Of a stretch of 60,044 nucleotides of DNA, positions 49,493 through 58,379 are shown piece by piece. The position numbers were made by a program, and so were the translations under genes. Numbering within the stretch: the first letter of the stretch is position 1; every line of letters begins with the position of its first letter. The notes under the pieces were generated by a model. The model was given only the letters and a program-made list of their open reading frames with translations, was not told the origin of the DNA and searched no databases. The DNA comes from DASSBG01 sp965651365 (lineage in GTDB: Bacteria > Pseudomonadota > Gammaproteobacteria > Xanthomonadales > Rhodanobacteraceae): the NCBI GenBank assembly GCA_965651365.1, contig CBFGSA010000001.1, forward strand, positions 1-60,044. Direction: 5' to 3'.

Positions 49493-52014
49493 CCCGCGTC
49501 GGGTCCACGCTGAAGGAGCAGTTCGAGCGTGCGCTGGAAATGGGTGCGCCCGAACGCGAGGCATGGCTGGCGTCCCTGCGCGCCATGGATCCGCAACGTG
49601 CCGCACGCCTCGAACGGCTCATTGCTCAGGATGCCGGAGGTGTCGACCCGTTCGGCCGTTCCATTGAATCGCTCAAGCGCAGCCTCGACTTCAAGGCCAA
49701 CCATTGGGTCGGTCGCGAGATTGCCGGTTTCCGGCTGGTTCGGCTGCTGGGCGAAGGCGGCATGGGTGCGGTGTTTCTGGCCGAACGTCACACGGCCGAC
49801 CTGCGCCAGCTCGTGGCGCTGAAGCTGCTGCGGGGCCAATGGCTGGATGAGCGTGCGGTGGCCCGTTTTGGCGACGAACGGCGCATTCTGGCGCGGCTCC
49901 ACCACCCGAACATTGCCACCCTGATTGATGCCGGAGCCGACAGCGACGGACGGCCGTTCCTGGCGATGGAATTCATCGACGGCGTGCCGCTGGGTGAGTA
50001 TTGCGACCGGGCCGGCCTGGATGTGCCGCAGCGCCTGCGCTTGTGCCGCGGCCTGCTTTCGGCCCTGGCGTATGCCCACCGCATGCTGGTGGTGCATCAT
50101 GATCTCAAGCCGGGCAATGTTCTGGTCACTCCCGACGGGACGTCCAAGCTGCTCGATTTCGGCATTGCACGCCTGATTGACAACGATGCGCTGGAACGGG
50201 CGACTGCCACGCGCCCCTTCACGCCGGCGTATGCCAGCCCGGAGCAGATGGCGGGCGAGGCGGTGGGCACGGCCAGTGACGTGTACAGCATGGGCGTACT
50301 GTTGTACGAACTGGTTGTCGGCGTGTTGCCTCGGGGCGGGTCGGTGCGCCCCGGGACGGAGGCCGGGTTGACGCTGCCGGCAACCCGCTTCCGGCAGCTC
50401 GATCCGCAGAAGCGCCACGAATTGGCGCGCCAGCGCGGTGGTGATGCACGCGCGCTGCTGCGCTCCCTGCGCGGCAATCTCGGTCGGGTCATCGAGCGCG
50501 CGCTGAAGCCCGACCCCGAGCATCGATACGCAACGATGGAAGCGCTGGCCGGCGATCTGGAAGCGGTGCTGGCCGGGCGCCCCCCCTCCGGCATTCACAC
50601 CACGCGCGCGGCACGGGCGATGGCGTTCGGCCGCCGTCACGCCTGGCCGCTGGCGCTGGCGGCTTTGGCGCTCCTTGCCGGCGGCGGCGTGCTGGTGCAG
50701 GCCTGGATCGGTGCCAGGAGCTTGCAGCTTGAACGCGACCGGGCGCTGGTGGCGGCTGAAAAATCGCAGCAGATTGCCGGCTTTGTCGAAGCCATGCTCA
50801 GTGCCGTCGATCCGGACCGCGCCCAAGGCATGGACCGCAAGCTGATGTCCCTGGTGCTGGATTCGGCCGGCCAGCGGGCACAGCACGATCTGGCCGGACA
50901 GCCGGACGTGCGCATGGCCATCGAGCGCACCATTGCGCGCAGCTACAACAGCATCGGCGAGTACGCGCGGGCCGTGCACCATTTCGACCTCGCGCTGGGA
51001 GCCGTGAACAAGGCCGGCAGCTCCCCGGCGCAACGGGTGGACCTGCTGGCGAACAAGGCTCGAGCACTGGGCAACAAGGGTGATCGGGACGGGGCGGTGA
51101 CGGCCGCACGCCAGGCCGTGGTGCTGGCCGGGGCGCTGCCCGAGGATTCACGTGCGCGCCTGTTTGCGGAGAGCACTCTGGCCGGTTTCCAGTGCGACAG
51201 CGGTCACTTCAAATCCTGCCGCACCGCCTACGCCCAGGTACTCCCGGTCCAGCAGCGTGCGCTGGGAGCGACCGACCCGGACACCGAGGAAAGCCTGCGC
51301 GGCCTGGCCTATGCCCAGTCCAGACTGGGCCACTTCGGGCCGGCACGTGCGCTGTACGGCGAACTTCTTGCACAGGTGCGAAAACAGTATGGCGAAGACG
51401 ATTCGCGCACGCTGAACACCATCAACGGGCTGGCCATCACCTGGCTTGAGCAAAAGCAGTTTGCGCGGGCCGAAAAACTGCTGCAGCCGGCCGTGCAGCG
51501 CGCCGAAAAGATCTTTGGTCCCGACCATCCGCTGACTATCAACATGCTGTCCAACCTGGGCGGCGCGATTCGTCAGCAGCGCGGCCGCAATGCCGAGGCG
51601 CGGCCGTACTACGAAAAGGTGCTGGCGGTGACCCGCGAACGGTACGGTCCGGACAGCATGCGCACCGTTTTCGCCGAAAGCAACCTGGCTTCGCTGCTGC
51701 GCGATGCAGGTGAGCTGAAGGCTGCCGAGCAGCACATGCGCACGGCGATGGCGCACATGGACGCGGCCTTCGGCAGTGACAGCGTCTATCGTGGCATGCT
51801 GCTCGATACTCTCGGCAGCATCCTTGTGGCGGAGCACAAGCATGCCGAGGCCGCGCACATTCTGGATCGGGCTTGGGCGATATTCGACCGCGCGGGCTAC
51901 GCCGCGGATAATCCGGCCGTGCAGTCGGTAGTCGAGCATTGCGTCGAGCTGTACAGCGCATGGGGCCAGCCCGAAGAGGTCGCGCGCTGGAAATCCAGGC
52001 TCAAGTCCCCGTAG
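49489..52014 (+). CDS. Membrane Ser/Thr protein kinase with TPR domain
   Basis: An 841-residue PknB-like kinase. Glycine loop GEGGMGAV (88-95), Lys112, catalytic Asp205 in HHDLKPGN, DFG at 223-225 and the activation-segment SPEQM are present, so it should be active. A membrane helix (about 384-407, WPLALAALALLAGGGVLVQAW) separates the cytoplasmic kinase from a periplasmic TPR region of about 400 residues. It overlaps the ECF sigma gene by 4 bp, a pairing well known in several phyla. The gene ends CCG-TAG-GGCGGG, the head of a GTAG REP. Confidence 0.93.
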   Translation: MTRVGSTLKEQFERALEMGAPEREAWLASLRAMDPQRAARLERLIAQDAGGVDPFGRSIESLKRSLDFKANHWVGREIAGFRLVRLLGEGGMGAVFLAERHTADLRQLVALKLLRGQWLDERAVARFGDERRILARLHHPNIATLIDAGADSDGRPFLAMEFIDGVPLGEYCDRAGLDVPQRLRLCRGLLSALAYAHRMLVVHHDLKPGNVLVTPDGTSKLLDFGIARLIDNDALERATATRPFTPAYASPEQMAGEAVGTASDVYSMGVLLYELVVGVLPRGGSVRPGTEAGLTLPATRFRQLDPQKRHELARQRGGDARALLRSLRGNLGRVIERALKPDPEHRYATMEALAGDLEAVLAGRPPSGIHTTRAARAMAFGRRHAWPLALAALALLAGGGVLVQAWIGARSLQLERDRALVAAEKSQQIAGFVEAMLSAVDPDRAQGMDRKLMSLVLDSAGQRAQHDLAGQPDVRMAIERTIARSYNSIGEYARAVHHFDLALGAVNKAGSSPAQRVDLLANKARALGNKGDRDGAVTAARQAVVLAGALPEDSRARLFAESTLAGFQCDSGHFKSCRTAYAQVLPVQQRALGATDPDTEESLRGLAYAQSRLGHFGPARALYGELLAQVRKQYGEDDSRTLNTINGLAITWLEQKQFARAEKLLQPAVQRAEKIFGPDHPLTINMLSNLGGAIRQQRGRNAEARPYYEKVLAVTRERYGPDSMRTVFAESNLASLLRDAGELKAAEQHMRTAMAHMDAAFGSDSVYRGMLLDTLGSILVAEHKHAEAAHILDRAWAIFDRAGYAADNPAVQSVVEHCVELYSAWGQPEEVARWKSRLKSP

Positions 52015-52050
52015 GGCGGGATCGGCGCAGCCGGACGCGACAGAGGCAGT
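52011..52050. repeat. GTAGGGCGGGA REP-like element at kinase stop
   Basis: GTAGGGCGGGATCGGCGCAG begins at 52011; its TAG is the kinase stop codon. A second GTAGGGCGGGA copy lies at 20755-20791. Confidence 0.55.
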
Positions 52051-52179
52051 AGCCACTGGAGCCCGTCCAAGCGCGAAACGCGGGAAACATCATCCGCGAT
52101 GAGGTGATCGGCCAGGCAATGTCGTGATACCGGGCAAGGCGCGGTTTTGCGCGCCATCCAGCCATTCCGGGAGATTGCC

Positions 52180-54212
52180 ATGCTGCACGACATCAGATTC
52201 CACCATTCCATCCTTCGGCCCCGCCGGTTGCTGTTGTTGCTTGGCATGTTGGCCATGAGCGGTGGCGGGATCGCCAGCGCCGACGCCGCCACCTGCCGCG
52301 TCAGCACGAGCGGAAGTGCCGCCAGCGACGGCAGCAGCTGGCTTGCCGCGAAAAGTCTGCAGGGCGCACTCGCAGATACCACCTGCACGGAGCTGTGGCT
52401 CAAGGCGGGGGTGTACCTGCCCGTGGTGCCGGCGGACCCGGGCCATGTCACTGACACCGAGCGTGGCATCAGTTTCGACATCCGGCCCGGGCTGGCCGTG
52501 TACGGCGGCTTTGTCGGCACCGAGGTCACGCGAGCCCAGCGCGATCCGGACCTGCATCGCACCATCCTGTCCGGTGATATCGATGGCAATGACAGTGTCG
52601 ATGCCGACGGAGTGACCGCCGATGCCGATGACATCGTCGGCGACAACAGCTATCAGGTGGTGCTGATGGATGGCACCACCGATACCCCGATCGGACCGGA
52701 CACGGTTCTCGATGGCCTGACCATCACCGCCGGCAGTGCGCAGACGTCTCAACAGTGGGGCGGCGGCGGTTTGTTCTGCGACGGAAGCGGTGCCGGCAGC
52801 AAGTGCAGTCCGAGTCTGGACAACCTGCGCTTTGTGGGCAACCAGGCCTATTACGGTGGTGCGATGTATTTCTACGGCGGCGAAGGTGAAGCCAGCCCGA
52901 CGCTGACGCGGGTCGTGGTCCGCGGCAATGCGGCCAGCGATGCCGGCGGAGGCCTGGTGGCCGACGTGGCGTCCGGCACGTATCCCGGGCAGAGTCGGGT
53001 GACCATCGTGGCCGCGCGCTTCATCGACAACCGGACAAGGTTTGACGCTGGCGGCCCCGCGGTGTACCAGCTCAACGGCGGCGGTGCGATCGCCACGCTG
53101 GCCAGTGGCACCGGGCTTCCCGATCTACACCTGAGCATCACCGACAGCAGCTTTGTCAACAACACCTCGCCTGCCCAGGGCGGTGCTTTGCTGTTTGCCT
53201 GCCCCAGGTTCGTGGGATCGCCGATGTCGACGCTGACACTGTCCGATGTCACCTTTGCCAGCAATCACGCGGAGTACAACGGCGGTGCCATCGCCGTTGC
53301 CGGCAAGTATTCGCCGCTGGCGGCAAGTATTCGCCGCTGGCGGCCACCCTGCGCAACGTCACCTTCGCCGACAACACGGCCGACAATGGTGGCGGCCTGA
53401 TGATCGACGGCATGGGTTCCAGTGATCCGCAGCTAACGCTGGACATGCACAACACCATTCTGTGGGGCAACATCGCCACCAATTCGGGCTCCCAGATTGC
53501 CAACCGGAGATTCACCGCGACAATCGAGCACAGCCTGATCCAGGGCGGTTGCCCGGGGGGCACAACGTGCAGCGTGATCGTCACCAGCGATCCCCTGCTG
53601 GGGTCGTTGGCCGACAACGGCGGCTTCACCCGCACCCTGCTGCCGGCGCCGGGCAGCGCCGCCATCGATGCCGGCAACGATGCGAGCTGCACCGCGCAGG
53701 ACCAGCGCGGCATTCAGCGGCCGCAAGGCTGGCACTGCGACATCGGCGCCGTCGAGGTCGGCGGGCAGCCGGTGCTGAGCGTCAGCGACGGCAATGACTA
53801 TGCCCGTTACGGCCAGACCCTGCAGTACGTGGTGATCCTGCACAACCCGGCATCGGCGACGTTTGCCGGCGTTACGGTGTCTGCCAATGTGCCGAGCCAG
53901 CTCGACGGCAATTCCATGCACTGGACCTGCCTGTCGCCGCCATCGCTTTGCACCGCCTCGGGCAACGGCCCGCTCAATGATGCGGCTGCGAACCTGCCGC
54001 CGTACGGCAGCATCAGCTGGCTGGTCAGCGCACCGGTACGCAATGATGCCGACGAAACGGGAGGCATCCAGTTCACGGCAAGCGCCGGTGCGGCTGGCGG
54101 TCTCAGTCAGCAGGTGACCGATACCGACACGCTGGGCCTGTTCCGCGATGGCTTTGACACCAGTGGCGCCAACGGTACCAACGCGACCGGTCTGCCGGCG
54201 GTTTCGCGGTGA
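52180..54212 (+). pseudogene. Beta-helix exported protein gene frameshifted by a 20-bp tandem duplication
   Basis: A paralogue of the gene at 47392-48813. The ATG at 52180 (GGGAG upstream) opens a signal region (LLLLLGMLAMSGGGIASADA) and a beta-helix of GGA/FVGN repeats. CGGCAAGTATTCGCCGCTGG occurs twice in tandem at 53301-53340. Removing one copy restores a continuous 670-residue frame that ends in LGLFRDGFDTSGANG near the C-terminus; with both copies, translation stops at 53400 after 406 residues. The downstream part could be re-initiated: stop and ATG overlap as TGATG at 53398-53402. Alternatives are a phase-variable state or an assembly error. Confidence 0.85.
53301..53340. repeat. 20-bp perfect tandem duplication causing the frameshift
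   Basis: The two units are identical (CGGCAAGTATTCGCCGCTGG). The unit length is not a multiple of three, so it shifts the beta-helix frame by two bases. Confidence 0.97.
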
Positions 54213-54268
54213 TATCGAGTTTGCACTGTGCGCGACCCCGGCCTGCGGTCAGGCGAGCGTAGGTCGGG

Positions 54269-54337
54269 ACCAGCGAAGCTGGACCCGACGACTCGATCCG
54301 CAGTGTCGGGTTCGCGCTTTGCGCGATCCCGACCTAC
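54269..54337. repeat. Paired GTAGGTCGGG REP at the dolP stop
   Basis: GTAGGTCGGGACCAGCGAAG at 54270 and the inverted GCGCGATCCCGACCTAC ending at 54337 form a mirror pair. The second copy, read on the minus strand, supplies the TAG stop of dolP. Confidence 0.75.
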
Positions 54338-55080
54338 GGTTGCGATGTGGAGCTGGCCGGGGCGGGGGTGGTTTCGGTGCCGTAGGTCTGGGCACCGCCC
54401 GCTGCGCTGCTTGCAGAAGCGGGTGCGGGCGTGCTCGGCGGCTCGCCCTGGTCGGCGCCGTCGGTGTACTCGAACAGGTTGATGACTTTCTCCACGCCGC
54501 GGGTGTTGCGGGCGTTGTCGATCACGGCCTCGGCTTCGGCGTGTGTGACCAGGCCCATCAGGTAGACCTTGTCGTGCGCGACGGTGATCGACACGCGGCT
54601 GGGGTCGAAGCCGGGAATCGAGGTGATGTCGAGCAGGCCGGTCTTGATCCGGGCGCCCAGCGCGTTGTCGCCGCGCCGGGCCCAGAAGCCGGGCTCGGGC
54701 ATCACGTCCAATTCGTTTACCAGGCGCCGGGCGCCAATGAAACCCGAGGCGAGCTCGCCGGCACGTTCGCGCGCATCTTCGTTGACCACCTCGCCCACCA
54801 GCGCGATCACGCGATTGTAGACCACCACGCGGATATGATTGTGGCTGGCCAGTTGCTCGTCACTGTCGATGGCCTTCTTGACCGACAGCTGCAGGTTGCG
54901 ATCATTGATGATGGTGCTGGTGGCGCGGCGACTGTGGGCCACGTTGGCGCCGGTGGCCACGGCGGCCGCACCCCCCACCACGGCGGCAGTCACGCAGCCG
55001 GTCAGAACGAGGGGAATGCACAGCGCCAGCAGTACGGGGTGCAGGGCCGAAAGCATGGAATCAGAACGCGTCGAAGGCAT
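54334..55080 (-). CDS. dolP: BON-domain outer-membrane lipoprotein DolP (YraP-like)
   Basis: A 248-residue lipoprotein with lipobox LVLTGC (Cys29 from the first Met; 21 from a second ATG at 55056). Two BON domains follow (IINDRNLQLSVKKAI; ARIKTGLLDITSIPG), the known dolP arrangement. DolP binds anionic phospholipid at division sites and supports envelope integrity and BamA folding. A low-complexity Pro/Ala/Ser/Thr tail follows. Last gene of the lpoA-yraN-dolP run; the 55080 start overlaps yraN by 20 bp. The stop is CCG-TAG in a GTAGGTCGGG REP. Confidence 0.92.
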   Translation of the reverse strand: MPSTRSDSMLSALHPVLLALCIPLVLTGCVTAAVVGGAAAVATGANVAHSRRATSTIINDRNLQLSVKKAIDSDEQLASHNHIRVVVYNRVIALVGEVVNEDARERAGELASGFIGARRLVNELDVMPEPGFWARRGDNALGARIKTGLLDITSIPGFDPSRVSITVAHDKVYLMGLVTHAEAEAVIDNARNTRGVEKVINLFEYTDGADQGEPPSTPAPASASSAAGGAQTYGTETTPAPASSTSQP

Positions 55081-55426
55081 GGCGGATCCATTGGCTGGAT
55101 TGAGGGGACGATTCGGCGCCGAACGCTAGCACATCAAACCTGCACGGTTGCTGTGCGAGCGCCGGGTGCGACTGCAGGTAGATGCTGGCTGCCCGGATCA
55201 GGCGCTGGCGCTTGCTTCGGGTGACCGACAGCACCGCGCCACCGAAACCCTCGCCACGGCGGAAGCGCACTTCGACGAAGACCACGGTTTCGCCATCACG
55301 CATCACCAGGTCGATTTCGCCATAGCGGGTGTTGAAATTGCGCTCCAGCAGCGTGAGTCCGGCCTGCTGCAACTGCTCCAGAGCCCGGTTCTCGTAGTTG
55401 TCGCCGGTAGTGCGGCGCCAGCTCAT
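55061..55426 (-). CDS. yraN: UPF0102 family protein YraN
   Basis: A 121-residue endonuclease-like (PD-(D/E)xK fold) protein of unknown role, conserved next to rsmI and lpoA. The signature ENRALEQLQQAGLTLLERNFNTRYGEIDLV and VVFVEVRFRRGEGFGG with a putative catalytic set (Glu, Asp, ExR) is clear. The start at 55426 overlaps the lpoA stop by 4 bp (ATGA), implying translational coupling. The order lpoA-yraN-dolP is that of E. coli. Confidence 0.95.
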   Translation of the reverse strand: MSWRRTTGDNYENRALEQLQQAGLTLLERNFNTRYGEIDLVMRDGETVVFVEVRFRRGEGFGGAVLSVTRSKRQRLIRAASIYLQSHPALAQQPCRFDVLAFGAESSPQSSQWIRHAFDAF

Positions 55427-57216
55427 GTCGGTGGTTGGCCACCATCCTCGGCTTGCAGGGCGCCGGTGACCGGTACCGCGATACCGTTGACGAAGCGGGC
55501 CCAGATCGGCGTGCGGTGGATGCGGCCGAAGCTGTCCATGGTGAGCTGGCCGGTGGCGCCGGACAGGTAGCTGCCCGGATGCTTGCGCAGCCATTTCAGG
55601 TACGGCATCAGTGCCCAGGCATCCATGCCGAAGGCAAACAACCGCGCGGCCGGACCTTGTGCATTGGGATCGGTATCGGTCAGCTTGCTGCGCCTGGGCA
55701 GTCCCGGTTGGGCGTTGAACAGCCAAGGCGCGTCACAGAAGGTCACGCCGTCCAGGTCTCGGTCCAGGCCCGGGCTGGATTCCGCACCGTAGATGTGCGA
55801 AGTGGCAAAAAGCGGCTGGGTGACCTGGGCGATGCGCAACTGCGGTACCAGCAGCCGGCCCTGTTGCGGGGTCATGGCAATGAAAACGCCGGTGGCCGGG
55901 CCGGCATTGGCCATCAGGGCATTGATGGCATCGGCGTAGTTGACTTCGGTGCGCGCCAGGGTGGCGCTGCCCAGGATCTTGCCGCCGTGGCTTTCGAACT
56001 GGGCCTGGAACGCGCGTGCTGCACGTTGCGCAAAACTGGCATCAGCCAGGAACAGCACCGCTTCGCTCAAGCCCTGTGTGGCCATGCGTGCGGCAATCTG
56101 CATTCCTTCGGCTTCGGGCGGCAGTGCAAATTCGGCGCTGCCGTCAGGCGGCAGACCCTGCGCTGGATGATTGAGGGCCAGCAGGGGCACCGGCAGTTGT
56201 CCGTGCTGGAACAGGGCGGCCACCGCATCCGGGGACAGGGGGCCGACCACAAGATCCGCTCCAGCGGCGACCGCCTGCTGGTAGGCCTGCACAGCGCCGG
56301 CCTGGGTGCCGGTGCTGTCCAGCATGTCAAGCTGCATCTGTGCCGATTGTTCGGGATGCGCTTTCCAGGCCGTGCTGAAACCGTCCTGAACGGCCAAGCC
56401 GGGGGCGGACAGGGGCCCGCTGATGGGCAGGATCAAGGCTACCTTGCCCGGCGCATCGTAGCCTTCGGCGCTGACGGCATTGCCGCCATGTGGCAGCAGG
56501 GTGCCGACGGGGTTTTGCAGTTGCGGCAGCGAGCTGGCAAGTGCGCTGCCCTTGTTTTTCAGTGCTTCGGCAATCCAGGCCCGCATCGGGTCGTGTTCGT
56601 CCAGCGCGTTGGCACGATCCTGCAGTTCGTTGTTGTCGATGCTTTCCAGCAAGCCCAGGATCTGCTTTTCATTCTGGCTTTTCGCGTAGCCACCCAGCGC
56701 TGCATCCATGGCCAGGCGCGAACGTGCCGCGGCCATGGCCTGACCGTCGGCGGCCTGGCCCCGCGCGCGCAGCTCCAGCGCACGCAGGCGCCACTTGTCT
56801 GGCAGCTCGTGGACGTTGGCCGTGAGTTGCAGGGCGCGGGGAGCGTTGCCCTGGGCCAGTGCTGCGCCGGCGCGCAGCAGGTCGAACTGGATTGCCTTGT
56901 CGGCGTCCAGGCGCTTGCGGCGAATGTGTGCGAGCAGGGGCTCGGCCGAGGCCCAGTCATCGAGCTGGCGGTAGCTTTCGGCGGCGTTTAGCAGGTATTC
57001 GTCGCGCCAGTGCGGATATTGTGCCGCCAGATTTTTCCATGCCTGAGCGGCCTGTTGCAGTTCGCCGCTCCACTGCAGCGAGCTGGCATGCTGCACTGCT
57101 GCCTGCTGCGCCGGGCTGGTCCGTGTGGTGGTGCCGGCGCAGCCGACCAGCATGGCCATGACCAGGGCGAGTACAAAGGCAGTTGCGGCAGATTTCTTGT
57201 TCACAGGCATATGCAT
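55423..57216 (-). CDS. lpoA: Penicillin-binding protein activator LpoA
   Basis: A 597-residue outer-membrane lipoprotein that spans the periplasm and stimulates PBP1A. Lipobox MLVGC follows a KK-containing signal. The N-terminal half has TPR-like helices, and the C-terminal half has the periplasmic binding-protein-like fold (KVALILPISGPLSAPGLAVQDGF; QQAVAAGADLVVGPLSPDAV). Size is close to E. coli LpoA (678) but shorter. The first ATG (57216) and the third residue Met (57210) are both possible starts. It heads the minus-strand operon with yraN and dolP and is divergent from rsmI. Confidence 0.93.
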   Translation of the reverse strand: MHMPVNKKSAATAFVLALVMAMLVGCAGTTTRTSPAQQAAVQHASSLQWSGELQQAAQAWKNLAAQYPHWRDEYLLNAAESYRQLDDWASAEPLLAHIRRKRLDADKAIQFDLLRAGAALAQGNAPRALQLTANVHELPDKWRLRALELRARGQAADGQAMAAARSRLAMDAALGGYAKSQNEKQILGLLESIDNNELQDRANALDEHDPMRAWIAEALKNKGSALASSLPQLQNPVGTLLPHGGNAVSAEGYDAPGKVALILPISGPLSAPGLAVQDGFSTAWKAHPEQSAQMQLDMLDSTGTQAGAVQAYQQAVAAGADLVVGPLSPDAVAALFQHGQLPVPLLALNHPAQGLPPDGSAEFALPPEAEGMQIAARMATQGLSEAVLFLADASFAQRAARAFQAQFESHGGKILGSATLARTEVNYADAINALMANAGPATGVFIAMTPQQGRLLVPQLRIAQVTQPLFATSHIYGAESSPGLDRDLDGVTFCDAPWLFNAQPGLPRRSKLTDTDPNAQGPAARLFAFGMDAWALMPYLKWLRKHPGSYLSGATGQLTMDSFGRIHRTPIWARFVNGIAVPVTGALQAEDGGQPPT

Positions 57217-57284
57217 CGGTCCACGGCGTTGCGCTGATCATAACCGATGCCAATCTGTTGCCGGACAGCAGGCTTGTGAACGCG

Positions 57285-57290
57285 TACACT
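57285..57290 (+). promoter_or_regulatory. Candidate -10 (TACACT) of rsmI
   Basis: TACACT lies 28 bp upstream of the rsmI start. A TTGCCG at 57258 is too far (21-bp spacer) to be a good -35, so only the -10 is proposed. Confidence 0.3.
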
Positions 57291-57317
57291 GCGCCGTGCA
57301 GTGCGAGTGGAGGTTTG

Positions 57318-58181
57318 ATGGTGGCATCGGACATGGGCAAGGGGACCTTGTGGGTGGTGGCCACCCCGATCGGGAATCTGGACGACATCAGTCTGCGTGC
57401 GCTCAAGGTGTTGCGCGAGGTGGTGGTGATCGCCGCCGAGGACACCCGGCACAGCCGCACCCTGTTGCAACATCACGGCATCGATACGCCGATGCTCGCC
57501 GTGCATGATCACAATGAACGCACTGCGCTGGATTCGGTGCTTGAGCGTCTGGCCAGTGGTGAAGATGTGGCCCTGGTGTCGGACGCCGGCACACCGCTGA
57601 TCAGTGATCCGGGCTTCCGGCTGGTGCGGGCAGCGCGCGAGCAGGAATATCCGGTGGTGGCCGTGCCCGGCGCTTGCGCGGCCGTAGCCGCGCTGTCGGT
57701 GGCCGGCCTGCCCACCGACCGCTTCGTCTTCGAGGGCTTTCTGCCGGCCAAGGCCGCAGCACGGCGCGCGCGTATCACCGCGCTGGCGGCCGAAACGCGC
57801 ACCCTGGTGCTATACGAGTCGAGCCACCGGGTCGCACAGTGTCTGGACAACCTGGCCGCCATTTTGGGTCATGACCGGCCCGCGGTTCTGGTGCGCGAAT
57901 TGACCAAGATGCACGAGACCGTGCTGAGCATGCCATTGGCTGAACTGGCAGCCCGGGTGGCGGCCGATCCGAATCAGCAGCGCGGTGAAATCGTGCTGCT
58001 CATCGCCGGCCACGAGGCGGGCGACGGCGGCGAACGTCTGGCCGAAGGTCGCCGGGTACAGGGCATCCTGGCAGCGCATCTTCCACCCGCCAAGGCGGCC
58101 AAGCTTGCCGCTGCAATCAGCGGCGCGCCGCGCAAGGCCTTGTACTCACCAGGGGACAGGGGACTGAAGACAGAGGACTGA
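57318..58181 (+). CDS. rsmI: 16S rRNA 2'-O-methyltransferase RsmI
   Basis: A 287-residue SAM-dependent enzyme methylating the ribose of C1402 in 16S rRNA. Family signatures VATPIGNLDDISLRA, AEDTRHSRTLL and SDAGTPLISDPGFRL are present. The ATG at 57318 follows GGAGG; an ATG at 57333 is also possible. The last residues (SPGDRGLKTED) are encoded by the ACAGAGG-type heptamer repeat that starts here, so the C-terminus looks repeat-extended. It is divergent from lpoA and immediately precedes rnpB, as in other gammaproteobacteria. Confidence 0.96.
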   Translation: MVASDMGKGTLWVVATPIGNLDDISLRALKVLREVVVIAAEDTRHSRTLLQHHGIDTPMLAVHDHNERTALDSVLERLASGEDVALVSDAGTPLISDPGFRLVRAAREQEYPVVAVPGACAAVAALSVAGLPTDRFVFEGFLPAKAAARRARITALAAETRTLVLYESSHRVAQCLDNLAAILGHDRPAVLVRELTKMHETVLSMPLAELAARVAADPNQQRGEIVLLIAGHEAGDGGERLAEGRRVQGILAAHLPPAKAAKLAAAISGAPRKALYSPGDRGLKTED

Positions 58182-58222
58182 GCTGAGGACAGAGGACAGA
58201 AGACAGTGAACTGTAAAGGCAA
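58150..58222. repeat. Purine-rich heptamer repeat (GGACAGA) before rnpB, copy A
   Basis: Degenerate GGACAGA/GGACTGA units run from the end of rsmI and finish with ACAGTGAACTGTAAAGGCA. A second direct copy with the same ending follows rnpB at 58752-58820. Confidence 0.65.
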
Positions 58223-58322
58223 GGAGCCACCTGCTTTGCCCCGTTTACCGGCATGAGCCGTTCGTGCGGAACAATGCGGTAGGCGGAAGAGTGCCGAACT
58301 GCGCTGCTTTTGCAGACATCGG

Positions 58323-58376
58323 TCCTCAGTTTCCTGTTTTCTGCCTCTGTCTTCTGTCCCCTGTCTCCTGTATTCT
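58323..58376. repeat. Pyrimidine-rich inverted copy of the GGACAGA repeat before rnpB
   Basis: TCCTCAGTTTCCTG through TGTCTCCTG is the inverted complement of copy A. TATTCT at 58371-58376 within its end is a possible rnpB -10, correctly placed for a start near 58380. Confidence 0.6.
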
Positions 58377-58379
58377 GGT

